DNA of 9,173 nucleotides, taken from positions 1 through 9,173 of the forward strand of contig JAHKBC010000141.1 of the NCBI GenBank assembly GCA_018825725.1, read 5' to 3'. The first letter of the stretch is position 1; every line of letters begins with the position of its first letter. Positions 1 to 6,724 of this stretch are shown piece by piece. The translations under genes were made by a program, and so were the position numbers. Source of the DNA: Candidatus Omnitrophota bacterium. GTDB taxonomy: Bacteria > Omnitrophota > Gorgyraeia > Gygaellales > Profunditerraquicolaceae. The notes below the pieces were generated by a model. It was not told where the DNA came from, ran no database searches, and saw only the letters and a list, made by a program, of their open reading frames with translations.

Positions 1-242
1 AATTTCTGAGAAAAATTACTCTCACTTAACCTCTTAGTAACCTCAATATATTCTTTGCCTGGCGCGCAGGAAAAAGAAAGGTACTTATTGAGATCTCTAT
101 TTTCCTTATTTCCCGGATCAAAGATAACTTGAAGGAATTGCCCGGCAATAAAATCTATCCTGGATTCAGGACTAAACCTGAAGCTTTCTACAGTAGCTGT
201 CCGGGCTATCCTCTGGATTAATTTCACTCTAAGTTCTGGCAT
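1..242 (-). CDS. FNR-type flavin reductase, N-terminal part (runs off left edge)
   Basis: The first 80 residues of a protein continue past the left edge. They look like the FAD-binding beta-barrel of the ferredoxin-NADP reductase superfamily: a F-x-A-G-Q-F segment at about residues 32-37, then NKYLSFSCAP at 52-61, which matches the R/K-x-Y-S/T-x-S-like flavin-binding strand, then a short 'EYIEVTKRLS' strand. Known members move electrons between NAD(P)H and ferredoxin, flavodoxin or haem partners; the NAD-binding half is outside the window, so the partner cannot be read. I chose the ATG at 242-240. It lies inside the last codons of the Rrf2 gene, a 14-bp overlap, and no clear ribosome binding site precedes it, so translation is probably coupled to that of the regulator. 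The overlap suggests the two genes form one operon and that the reductase is under Rrf2 control. The family is fairly sure; the specific function is unknown. Confidence 0.7.
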   Translation of the reverse strand, partial: MPELRVKLIQRIARTATVESFRFSPESRIDFIAGQFLQVIFDPGNKENRDLNKYLSFSCAPGKEYIEVTKRLSESNFSQK

Positions 243-642
243 ATTTTTTTATTAAGCTGGCGATGGTTATTGCCTCTAACTCTCTAGCAACGTAACTTTC
301 AATATTTTTTATTCTCTTTTTTAAGATACAGGTGCGTATATTTGGACAAAGGTGTTTCTTTAAGAGGCACTCGTTCAGGCTAAACCTACCCTGAAACACC
401 CCCATTACCTGCAAGAGAGAGAGTTCTTGTGGAAGCCGATTAAGAATGAATCCTCCCCCTTTACCCTTAAAAGATTTTAATAACCCCTTTTTATGCAATA
501 ACTGCAGGATCTTGCGCAAAAAGAACCTGGGTATTCCTAATTCCTGGACTAATTCCGTAACTGCAACTACTCTATCCATACTGCGAGCAATAAAAACCAA
601 GGCCCTTAAGGCGTAATCCGTATCCCGGGTAATAAGCTTCAA
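229..642 (-). CDS. Rrf2-family transcriptional regulator, likely Fe-S cluster binding
   Basis: This 137-residue protein has the usual Rrf2 length and start (MKLITRDTDYALRAL). A winged helix-turn-helix spans about residues 10-68, with the family's glycine-rich wing (GKGGGF, 60-65). Three cysteines follow at 92, 99 and 105 (C-x6-C-x5-C), close to the positions of the cluster ligands in IscR and NsrR, so iron-sulfur or redox/NO sensing is likely. The start is a TTG (642-640), not an ATG: AGGAGG lies at 653-648, 5 nt away, and the family's conserved N-terminus begins exactly there. Its own promoter region carries overlapping palindromes (654-694), which points to autoregulation. It overlaps the downstream flavin reductase by 14 bp, the probable target gene. 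Which signal it senses (cluster status, nitric oxide or redox) cannot be told from the sequence. Confidence 0.93.
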   Translation of the reverse strand: MKLITRDTDYALRALVFIARSMDRVVAVTELVQELGIPRFFLRKILQLLHKKGLLKSFKGKGGGFILNRLPQELSLLQVMGVFQGRFSLNECLLKKHLCPNIRTCILKKRIKNIESYVARELEAITIASLIKKYART

Positions 643-653
643 TCTATCCTCCT

Positions 654-694
654 ATAGTATCATTAATCTAATGATACTATATTTGTATCATTAG
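654..694. promoter_or_regulatory. Three-half-site palindromic operator of the Rrf2 gene
   Basis: Three copies of the half-site GTATCATTA alternate in orientation. Positions 654-665 and 669-680 form a perfect inverted repeat with 12-bp arms and a 3-bp spacer. Positions 668-677 and 685-694 form a second perfect inverted repeat with 10-bp arms (CTAATGATAC) and a 7-bp spacer. The middle half-site is shared. The array covers the -10 region and most of the spacer of the Rrf2 promoter, as expected for repression by the Rrf2 protein itself. Binding by that protein is inferred from position. Confidence 0.8.
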
Positions 695-698
695 TCAA
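671..698 (-). promoter_or_regulatory. Sigma-70-type promoter of the Rrf2/reductase operon
   Basis: On the minus strand, TTGACT (698-693) and TATCAT (676-671) are separated by 16 bp; each hexamer matches the consensus at five of six positions. Transcription would start near 664, giving a short leader with AGGAGG at 653-648 before the TTG start. The operator palindromes overlap this promoter. Confidence 0.75.
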
Positions 699-715
699 GT
701 ATTTTTTAATTCTTA

Positions 716-1303
716 CTACAACTTTAACTTTCGCAGGTTTAATATACGCGCGCCTTTTTTAACTAAAAGCTGTATTGCCTTGGTTGAATCATCAGGTTTT
801 AGGTTTACTCCCTTCACAGCATCCAATAAAATATTTACCTTTAACCCCTTTTTAAGGGCATCTAAAGCGCTAAACTTGACGCAGTAATCCGTGGCCAAAC
901 CTGCAATATAAAGTTCTTTAGCGCCTAGCTCCTTTAATACGGAATAGAAAGAATGCCCGGCCTTATCCTTGGCCTGAAAGCTAGAATAACTGTCTTTTTC
1001 AGGTTCCATACCCTTGGAAACAATAATCGTATTCTTAGGAAGCTTGAGTTTTGGATGGTATCTTGCTCCCCTTGTCCCTTGAACGCAATGTTCAGGCCAT
1101 AATCCTCCGAAACTCTTAAAGTGCTTGGTCTTCTTAGGATGCCAATCGCGACAGGAAAAAATGAGAAGCTTTCGGCGTAAAAATACTCTAATGTACCGAT
1201 TAATTACCGGCACAACCTTATCTCCCTCGGAAACAGCCAAAGCTCCACGCGGGCAGAAATCATTTTGCACATCTACAATTAATAATGCCTTCTTATACCG
1301 CAT
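716..1303 (-). CDS. pncA: Nicotinamidase (isochorismatase-like cysteine hydrolase)
   Basis: This protein hydrolyses nicotinamide to nicotinate and ammonia in NAD salvage, in the cytoplasm. It has 195 residues, normal for PncA. The catalytic triad is visible as D11 (in IVDVQNDF), K97 and C141 (in ATDYCV). The metal site is D53 and H55 (in RDWHP) plus H72 (in WPEHCVQGT), the arrangement known from archaeal and bacterial nicotinamidases. The WPEHCVQGT stretch separates it from the broader isochorismatase group. The ATG lies 8 nt after the stop of the radical SAM gene, with only a weak GATGAG-like ribosome site, so the two are probably co-transcribed. I see no functional reason for that pairing. 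The stop is followed by the Rrf2 promoter region, and no hairpin terminator is evident between them. Confidence 0.94.
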   Translation of the reverse strand: MRYKKALLIVDVQNDFCPRGALAVSEGDKVVPVINRYIRVFLRRKLLIFSCRDWHPKKTKHFKSFGGLWPEHCVQGTRGARYHPKLKLPKNTIIVSKGMEPEKDSYSSFQAKDKAGHSFYSVLKELGAKELYIAGLATDYCVKFSALDALKKGLKVNILLDAVKGVNLKPDDSTKAIQLLVKKGARILNLRKLKL

Positions 1304-1311
1304 ATCTCATC

Positions 1312-2322
1312 TTATGAAAATATCCCCGGTATCCGGGCCTGACAATAGACGCACTTACCTTCTTTAATATTATACTCCAGGATGCTAAAAACTTCTCTTT
1401 TTATCAACAATTTCTTGCAGTTGTGGCAATGGGTATCATCACCAAAACCCTGCACATTACCTACATATATGTATCTTAGGCCTGCTTGCTTACCCAGTTC
1501 CCAGGCCATTTTTAGGGCCTGTTCAGAAGTGGGCTTCAGATCCTTATAGTTATAATTAGGAAAAAATCTGGAAATATGCCAGGGGATATTTTTATCCACG
1601 GAGGCGATAAATTCGGCAATCCCTTTTAATTGCATCTCATCATCATTCTGACCAGGAATAACCAGAGTAGTTATCTCCACCCAGATCTTATTTTCATACA
1701 TACACTTAATCGAATCCAAAACCTCCTTTAATCCTCCGGAGCAGATTTTTACATATAACTCCTCCTTGAAAAATTTCAAATCAATATTGGCTGCATCCAG
1801 ATACGGCTTAATCATTTTTATGGCATCAGAAGTCATATAACCATTGGTAACAAAATTATTGCGCAAGCCTTTTTCCCTGGCCAGTTTCGCACAATCATAA
1901 GCGTACTCAAAGAATATCGTCGGTTCGGTATAGGTATAAGAAATACTCTGGCAATGATTACGCAAAGCAGATTTGACTATTTCTTCAACATGGGCCTCTT
2001 CTTCAGGCAGGCTTGCTCCATCACTGGAACGCACCTGGGAAATCTCCCAATTCTGGCAGAACCCGCAGCGGAAATTGCAGCCCATGGTGGCAATAGAGAA
2101 AGCGCGGGAGCCGGGCAAAAAATGATATAAGGGCTTTTTCTCAATAGGATCCACATGCGCGGCAATAACTTTACCGTAAACAGTAGTATAAAGAACACCT
2201 TTAATGTTCTGTCTGACACCACACAACCCCCACTTACCGTCAACTATCTTACACAGGTGATTACAGAGACGGCAATGCACCAGATTATTGCTCAATTTAT
2301 CGTATAATAAAGCTTCTTTCAT
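1312..2322 (-). CDS. amrS: AmmeMemoRadiSam-type radical SAM enzyme (AmrS/PflA-like)
   Basis: This 336-residue radical SAM protein has the cluster motif C-x3-C-x2-C at C82, C86 and C89 (GCNFRCGFCQNWEISQ). An N-terminal cysteine set (C17, C20, C24, C34) and a C-terminal pair of CxxC motifs (HCHNC and KCVYC) probably bind metal. The DPIEKKPLYHFLPG segment (58-71) and the S-Y-T-Y-T-E-P-T segment are typical of the AmrS family, which is related to pyruvate formate-lyase activating enzymes. The family often occurs with AMMECR1 and Memo genes; neither is in this window, and the reaction is not something I can name. The ATG at 2322 has an AGGA ribosome site 7 nt upstream. A nicotinamidase gene follows after 8 nt. 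The family call is strong, the biochemical role open. Confidence 0.9.
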   Translation of the reverse strand: MKEALLYDKLSNNLVHCRLCNHLCKIVDGKWGLCGVRQNIKGVLYTTVYGKVIAAHVDPIEKKPLYHFLPGSRAFSIATMGCNFRCGFCQNWEISQVRSSDGASLPEEEAHVEEIVKSALRNHCQSISYTYTEPTIFFEYAYDCAKLAREKGLRNNFVTNGYMTSDAIKMIKPYLDAANIDLKFFKEELYVKICSGGLKEVLDSIKCMYENKIWVEITTLVIPGQNDDEMQLKGIAEFIASVDKNIPWHISRFFPNYNYKDLKPTSEQALKMAWELGKQAGLRYIYVGNVQGFGDDTHCHNCKKLLIKREVFSILEYNIKEGKCVYCQARIPGIFS

Positions 2323-2346
2323 AGTTATATCCTATTTAGCGGATCC

Positions 2347-2540
2347 TGTCTTGGCCTGGTTCTCGCGGGGACGTTTGTTTTGCCCCTGCGAGGAAAAATT
2401 TCGTTCTTAGAACGAAACCCTTGCACTTTTAACTATAGGCTGCACTCGTGTCGGCTGGCGTCGCTCTCCCGCACCTTATAAGGTGCGGGATCCATGCCCG
2501 CTCCTTGCCTCGACGCCCCGCTCAAATCCAGTCCAAGCCA
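2347..2540. repeat. Non-coding inverted-repeat block with a 24-bp perfect palindrome
   Basis: The 232-bp gap between the TIR-like gene and amrS holds no credible gene but has nested symmetry. Its ends are imperfect inverted repeats: 2347-2359 (TGTCTTGGCCTGG) against 2528-2540, 11 of 13 matching. Inside are an inverted repeat with CTCGCGGGG and CCCCTGCGAG arms (2362-2392, one bulge), a 9-bp-arm repeat with 1-bp centre (2399-2417, TTTCGTTCT arms), and a perfect 24-bp palindrome at 2467-2490 (arm TCCCGCACCTTA). GGCGTCG at 2457-2463 and CGACGCC at 2511-2517 enclose the palindrome in a longer stem. The block could be a decayed miniature inverted-repeat element, a REP-like repeat or a double terminator after the TIR-like gene. 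No transposase or target duplication is visible. Confidence 0.55.
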
Positions 2541-2554
2541 CCCGCAACAACAAT

Positions 2555-3754
2555 TTAACTATTCTCACCTTTCAATCTGCCAATTTTTTGTGACCATGGA
2601 AAAGCGATTTTTTCCCAAATATCAGAAAATGTGGCGTTTCTACTTCTAGCATACTCATCATACATAGTAATTACCTGTTCGGATTCAGAAATTTCTTGCT
2701 GAATCAGTATTTCTTTTAATGCTTTATCAGCATCATCCCAAGGAATAGAAAATTCCTGGTAAAAATTATTTTTCTTGTTCTCAAAAGCTGTTTTTCCTTC
2801 CTTATCTTTATATTCTTCTCTGTTATATCCCCGCCAAAATGAAACACGCATAAATTCGCAGAAAACTTTTGGGAAAAGCATAGTTTCGGATTTTAATTCT
2901 TTCTTTAAGAAAATTCTCCCCAAATCAGTTAAACAATAACCATAGTCTCTACCATTTGGAAATATTTCAGTTCGAAAAAGTCCTAACTTTAATAAATTCC
3001 GAATAGTATCCAACTCTCGATGATAATAAAAGCTATCCCTACTTAAATATTCAGGTCCAAACATTAAACCGTTTCTTCTTTTCAGTATTGTTAAAGAATC
3101 ATGGTCTAATTTAATCTTAATGTTCTTCATAATGATACTTTTATTAAGATCTACGAGCTTGATTCGGTCTTGAATACTCTTTCGTAAATTATACTCTTTT
3201 GAATCAAGATTCGCATAATCTATTTTCTGTACAAAATAGCTCTGAATGTCAAAAGGCAACTTTCTAGTAAGCTTTTCGAATGACCACTCTTTATCATATA
3301 CCGCAATTACCTGCTCAGGCATCTTCCAAGCAAGAGCTAGTCCTAACTCAATCATTACATTAGGATTGAATGTAGGGTCAACCTCCTTGCCTTTTTTCAG
3401 CCCTTCTATAATATCTTTTAGATTAATAGGAGTAATGTCACAAATAACTATAAATGATTCGATAATGCCTCCCAGTATTTCAATGTTAATATCTCCCTTC
3501 TTGAATCTAGGTATTATTGCTTCTAGTTGATATCTCAGCGCATCTTCAATTTTTGGTTTGAGATCCGAAATAATATCTATCGATTCACTTTCAATAAACT
3601 CTCGAATTTTCTTTTCTTGCCCTTCCGCATCATTTTTATCATTTCCAAGCCATTTAGCGAAGAAAACTTTCTTTTTCGGAACACCATCTCGACTTTCCGT
3701 AAGGAATTCGTTAATTAATCCGCTAAATTGATTAAAATAATCGTATGGCCACAT
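2555..3754 (-). CDS. TIR-like nucleotide-binding domain plus winged helix protein (candidate defence gene)
   Basis: I do not recognise this 399-residue protein as a named family member. Its N-terminal part resembles the TIR-like/nucleoside 2-deoxyribosyltransferase-like fold: a first strand KVFFAKW (29-35), a strand ending IVICDIT (102-108), the signature NPNVMIELGLALAW (130-143) and LPFDIQSY (166-173), in the order common to predicted TIR-like nucleotide-binding proteins. E136 of the ELG motif sits where deoxyribosyltransferases carry their catalytic glutamate. A loop of about 20 residues is inserted after D106-T108. Residues about 218-286 look like a winged helix (LLKLGLF, then YCLTDLGRIFL). 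The C-terminal 110 residues are unassigned, and I see no signal peptide or membrane segment. An AGGAGG lies 4 nt before the ATG. The gene looks more AT-rich than its neighbours and sits alone between two inverted-repeat blocks, which suggests accessory DNA. A role in NAD- or nucleotide-based phage defence is inference only. Confidence 0.72.
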   Translation of the reverse strand: MWPYDYFNQFSGLINEFLTESRDGVPKKKVFFAKWLGNDKNDAEGQEKKIREFIESESIDIISDLKPKIEDALRYQLEAIIPRFKKGDINIEILGGIIESFIVICDITPINLKDIIEGLKKGKEVDPTFNPNVMIELGLALAWKMPEQVIAVYDKEWSFEKLTRKLPFDIQSYFVQKIDYANLDSKEYNLRKSIQDRIKLVDLNKSIIMKNIKIKLDHDSLTILKRRNGLMFGPEYLSRDSFYYHRELDTIRNLLKLGLFRTEIFPNGRDYGYCLTDLGRIFLKKELKSETMLFPKVFCEFMRVSFWRGYNREEYKDKEGKTAFENKKNNFYQEFSIPWDDADKALKEILIQQEISESEQVITMYDEYARSRNATFSDIWEKIAFPWSQKIGRLKGENS

Positions 3755-3775
3755 ATATCCTCCTGATATCTAATA

Positions 3776-4000
3776 TGTACCCTGGCGGTTTGTGAGCGAA
3801 TGTCGATTTTAGGCAATGGAGCTTTTGGATTTTCGGGAATCCCGAGTCCGCCGAAGGCGGAAATCTCGGGACAGCGATGCTGTTTGAGTGATTTTGCTAG
3901 AGCAAAATCACGAGTTCAGCAGTTGCCGAAAATACGAAAGATCATTGCCGTCCGCCTACGGCGGAAAATCGACCCTCAGCGAACAAACTGCCAGGGTGCA
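3776..4000. repeat. 225-bp composite inverted-repeat element (MITE-like)
   Basis: The two ends form 18-bp terminal inverted repeats with two mismatches (3776-3793, TGTACCCTGGCGGTTTGT, against 3983-4000). The symmetry continues inward: TCGATTTT near 3803-3810 against AAAATCGA near 3965-3972, GGCAATG near 3812-3818 against CATTGCC near 3943-3949, and ATTTTCGG near 3829-3836 against CCGAAAAT near 3926-3933. Near the middle is an 11-bp-arm palindrome at 3888-3911 (GTGATTTTGCT arms, 2-bp centre). Extra hairpins are TCCGCC-GAA-GGCGGA (3847-3861) inside a TCCCGAG/CTCGGGA stem (3840-3871), ACAGC-GAT-GCTGT (3871-3883), and TCCGCC-TAC-GGCGGA (3951-3965). A TA dinucleotide flanks each end (3774-3775, 4001-4002), possibly a target duplication, but the flanks are AT-rich. 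There is no transposase. The reading frame spanning it on the plus strand is an artefact of the repeat. It might also terminate transcription from the thiolation gene. Confidence 0.7.
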
Positions 4001-4004
4001 TATA

Positions 4005-4997
4005 TTATATTCTATATTTGACTAATTCCTCTTCGGAAATCTTTGTTGCCTGAATTATTTTTTCTTCTGGCTGCGGAATAATTCTATAGATAATTGCGGA
4101 TGAATTACTATTCTTTAAATCAAAGTAGCGGCAGATAATATCAGATGAGAGCTGAATTTGTACTAGCTCTATTTTACCTCTTAACATGGCAGTTGGTCCA
4201 GCAGTTTCTGCATCAGGATAGAATATATAGTCTCCTGCTTGGGCCAGGCGGGTTAATTCAACGCATTCCTCTTCATTACGCGCCACTACTAATTTTACTT
4301 CAGAAGATAAACGAAAGTGCCGGCCGTATTTTAGCAACTTCACACTATCCATATCAAGCCCGGAATGTTTTTTAAGATCTCTTAGCCTTTTACCAAACTC
4401 CGGGTCAGTCAGAAGACAGCCTCCTGCCGGGCCCTGGTACTCTTTGATTCCTAATTTTTCTGCCAGCTCAAATTGCGCGTTGCGGCTGCGGCCGTTAAAG
4501 GCATATAATTTATTCCTCTCTACCCACCTCTTCTGTTCAGGAAGAGTCTCAGGCATTAATTTTGCGCAGAGCGAACGCAGTAAAATTCCTTCTACCCCGG
4601 CCTCCTGCTCGATTAGTTTCAGGCTTTTTCTATTCTGGGACATCGGCCGCTGGCCTAAAACCTCGCCGCTAATCAAAAAGCTCGCGCCCTGCTCAGGCAT
4701 TAGTTCTTTAGCTTTTTTAAACATGAGAATCTTACAGTCAATACAAGGATTTACATTGGCTCCATACCCATGTCTAGGCTTTCTAACTATCTGTAGAAAT
4801 TCTTCTCCTAGATTTATCTTGATTAATTCAATCCCGATATTCCTGGCCTGCTCAGCTATATCTACTAAACCATTCTTATTCTTGTGGGAAAAGGGAATTA
4901 CGAAATTCAGGCCAATTACTTCCACGCCTAAATCTTTAACCACTTTAGCAGAAAGTATACTATCCAGGCCTCCGGAGAGAAGCGCTAATGCCTTCAT
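4005..4997 (-). CDS. ThiI/MnmA-like PP-loop tRNA sulfurtransferase
   Basis: This 330-residue protein has an N-terminal PP-loop ATP pyrophosphatase domain with SGGLDS at 8-13. NPCIDCK (C85, C88), GEVLGQRPMSQ (111-121), a GRSR segment (169-172) and PAGGCLLTDP (190-199, C194) then follow. This order is characteristic of a ThiI/MnmA-like family that adenylates tRNA uridine for sulfur insertion; the cysteines would carry or receive the sulfur. It lacks the N-terminal THUMP region of classical ThiI, so neither 4-thiouridine at position 8 nor 2-thiouridine at position 34 can be assigned. The last 100 or so residues form a less conserved tail. Its ATG overlaps the feoB stop by one base (TAATG), so translation is probably coupled to iron uptake. 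The 225-bp inverted-repeat element begins just after its stop. Confidence 0.85.
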   Translation of the reverse strand: MKALALLSGGLDSILSAKVVKDLGVEVIGLNFVIPFSHKNKNGLVDIAEQARNIGIELIKINLGEEFLQIVRKPRHGYGANVNPCIDCKILMFKKAKELMPEQGASFLISGEVLGQRPMSQNRKSLKLIEQEAGVEGILLRSLCAKLMPETLPEQKRWVERNKLYAFNGRSRNAQFELAEKLGIKEYQGPAGGCLLTDPEFGKRLRDLKKHSGLDMDSVKLLKYGRHFRLSSEVKLVVARNEEECVELTRLAQAGDYIFYPDAETAGPTAMLRGKIELVQIQLSSDIICRYFDLKNSNSSAIIYRIIPQPEEKIIQATKISEEELVKYRI

Positions 4998-6724
4998 TAG
5001 GGAATAATTAAGTTAAGGATTGTGCCCAGGCTAAAGCCGACAATGGCCATAATCGCGATAGAAGCCAGAAGGGCTTTCCAGCCCAATTCTTTTAAGAAGA
5101 CTACAAAAGTAGCAACGCAAGGAAATGAAACTGAAAGTAGAACCACGGAGATAAAAAGCTGCTTAGGGCTAAGGCTTAAAGGAATAAGCATGCCGGCAGC
5201 CACATCTTTACGGATAAGTCCAATTGTCAGGGCAGTTACTGTCTCTTTGGGCAGACCGAATAAACCCTGAATAATAGGGCTGAATATATTAGCCACATAA
5301 TCAAAGGCTTTAAAGAATATGAGAATATTAACTACCAGGACCGCTAACAAAACTATAGGCAAAGCCTCAATAATAAAACCCTTAATGCGAATAAATAACT
5401 TGGTCAAAAGCATCTTGCAGGGCGGCAGCCGATACGGGGGAATTTCAATAATAAACTCCGGGCTATAGCCTTTAAGAAACCTGTTTAAGATTGCGCCTAA
5501 AATTATCCAGACCATAAACATTACCAGGTAAAGGCTGGTTACGTAAAAACCGGAAAATCCGCCCAGAATACCAAAGATCATTGCCTGTAGGGCCACGCAC
5601 GGCACACCTATGGAGATAAGGACAGAGGCAATAAAACGTTCCCTTCTAGACTCGAGTATGCGCGTAGAAAGTATACCTGGAACATTACAACCAAACCCCA
5701 AAAGCATGGGGATAATCGCGTAACCATGCAAACCCAGGTGATGGAATAGATTATCTAAGAGTATAGCCAACCTGGGTAAAAAACCTGTATCTTCTAAGAT
5801 GCTTAAAACAAAATAAAAGGCGATTATATAGGGAAGCACCATGGCAAGTTCCAAATATGGCGCTGTAGTCAATATGCCCATAGATTGTTTAAAATCAATC
5901 TTGCCTGAGATTAAATCACCAATTAAGAGATGATGCAGGAAGCCTTCTCTACCCAAGCCATAACTCAGCTTCTCGATTAGCGGATGGTAGATATTGAAAA
6001 AAAATGGGTCAAAAACTTTATTAATAAGAGCCTCTCCGATAAAACGCACTATTTTAAAAGATAGATAAAGCACTCCTGATGCAATAAAAAATCCGGATAA
6101 GGGCCTGACAGAAGCATCCTCTAAAAGCTCGCGGAAAGTATGGTGCCTATGGCTTAATTGCTGGACTGCGCTGACAATCCTGCCTATCTCTTCCCACAGA
6201 TGCTTATGGTTCAACCCTTTTTTTATCCCCGTTTTGGCGTCTTTAATCCTATCAATAAGAAACTTGATCCCTACTCCGGTAACAGCACAGGTAGAAATAA
6301 CCGGCACTCCTAATAATTCCTCGAGCCTGGCAATATCGATATTGATTCCGCGATGCAACATATCATCGCACATATTCAAACAGACAATCAACTTAAGCCC
6401 CTCTTCAATTAACTGCAGAGTCAGATAAAGATTGCGCTCCAGGTTGGTAGAATCAATTACGCTTATAACTATAAAACTATCATGGGGCTCCTTCTTAAGT
6501 AAAGATACTGCCACCTCTTCTGCCTTGGAGCTTGGTTCAAGAGAATACGTACCGGGCAGGTCTATAACCTCGAGTTCCTCTTCTCCGAGTTTTAAGAAAC
6601 CCTTGGTTATATCGATGGTCGTGCCGGGATAATTAGAAACCTCCACCTGCACTCCGGTCATGCGGGAAAAAACCACGCTTTTCCCCACATTGGGATTTCC
6701 AATAAGGAATATTTTCTTAATCAT
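4997..6724 (-). CDS. feoB: Ferrous iron transport protein B
   Basis: This inner-membrane Fe(II) transporter has a cytoplasmic G-protein domain. From the chosen ATG it has 575 residues, shorter than the roughly 770 of E. coli FeoB but plausible for compact homologues. G motifs are GNPNVGKS (9-16), YPGTT (switch I, about 32-36), DLPG (55-58), NMCD (117-120) and CAVTG (146-150). The membrane part carries the two family signatures LLGFGCNVPG (about 341-350) and SFPCVATFVVFLKELGWK (about 533-550), plus ILEDTGFLPR. The P-loop asparagine linked to potassium activation is present (N12). A TTG at 6736 could add four residues, but the ATG at 6724 starts exactly at MIKKIFLIGNPNVGKS, the usual family start, and overlaps the feoA stop by 8 bp (ATGATTAA). 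Together with feoA upstream and the ZIP gene before it, it forms a metal-import block. Selectivity for Fe(II) over Mn(II) is assumed. Confidence 0.96.
   Translation of the reverse strand: MIKKIFLIGNPNVGKSVVFSRMTGVQVEVSNYPGTTIDITKGFLKLGEEELEVIDLPGTYSLEPSSKAEEVAVSLLKKEPHDSFIVISVIDSTNLERNLYLTLQLIEEGLKLIVCLNMCDDMLHRGINIDIARLEELLGVPVISTCAVTGVGIKFLIDRIKDAKTGIKKGLNHKHLWEEIGRIVSAVQQLSHRHHTFRELLEDASVRPLSGFFIASGVLYLSFKIVRFIGEALINKVFDPFFFNIYHPLIEKLSYGLGREGFLHHLLIGDLISGKIDFKQSMGILTTAPYLELAMVLPYIIAFYFVLSILEDTGFLPRLAILLDNLFHHLGLHGYAIIPMLLGFGCNVPGILSTRILESRRERFIASVLISIGVPCVALQAMIFGILGGFSGFYVTSLYLVMFMVWIILGAILNRFLKGYSPEFIIEIPPYRLPPCKMLLTKLFIRIKGFIIEALPIVLLAVLVVNILIFFKAFDYVANIFSPIIQGLFGLPKETVTALTIGLIRKDVAAGMLIPLSLSPKQLFISVVLLSVSFPCVATFVVFLKELGWKALLASIAIMAIVGFSLGTILNLIIP

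Noticed and set aside
3800..4021. 73-codon plus-strand frame between the TIR-like and thiolation genes
   Set aside because: It lies almost wholly inside the inverted-repeat element and its translation follows the hairpins.
4444..5007. 187-codon open frame on the plus strand
   Set aside because: It is antisense to the PP-loop sulfurtransferase gene, whose motifs are unmistakable, and its own translation shows no recognisable domain.
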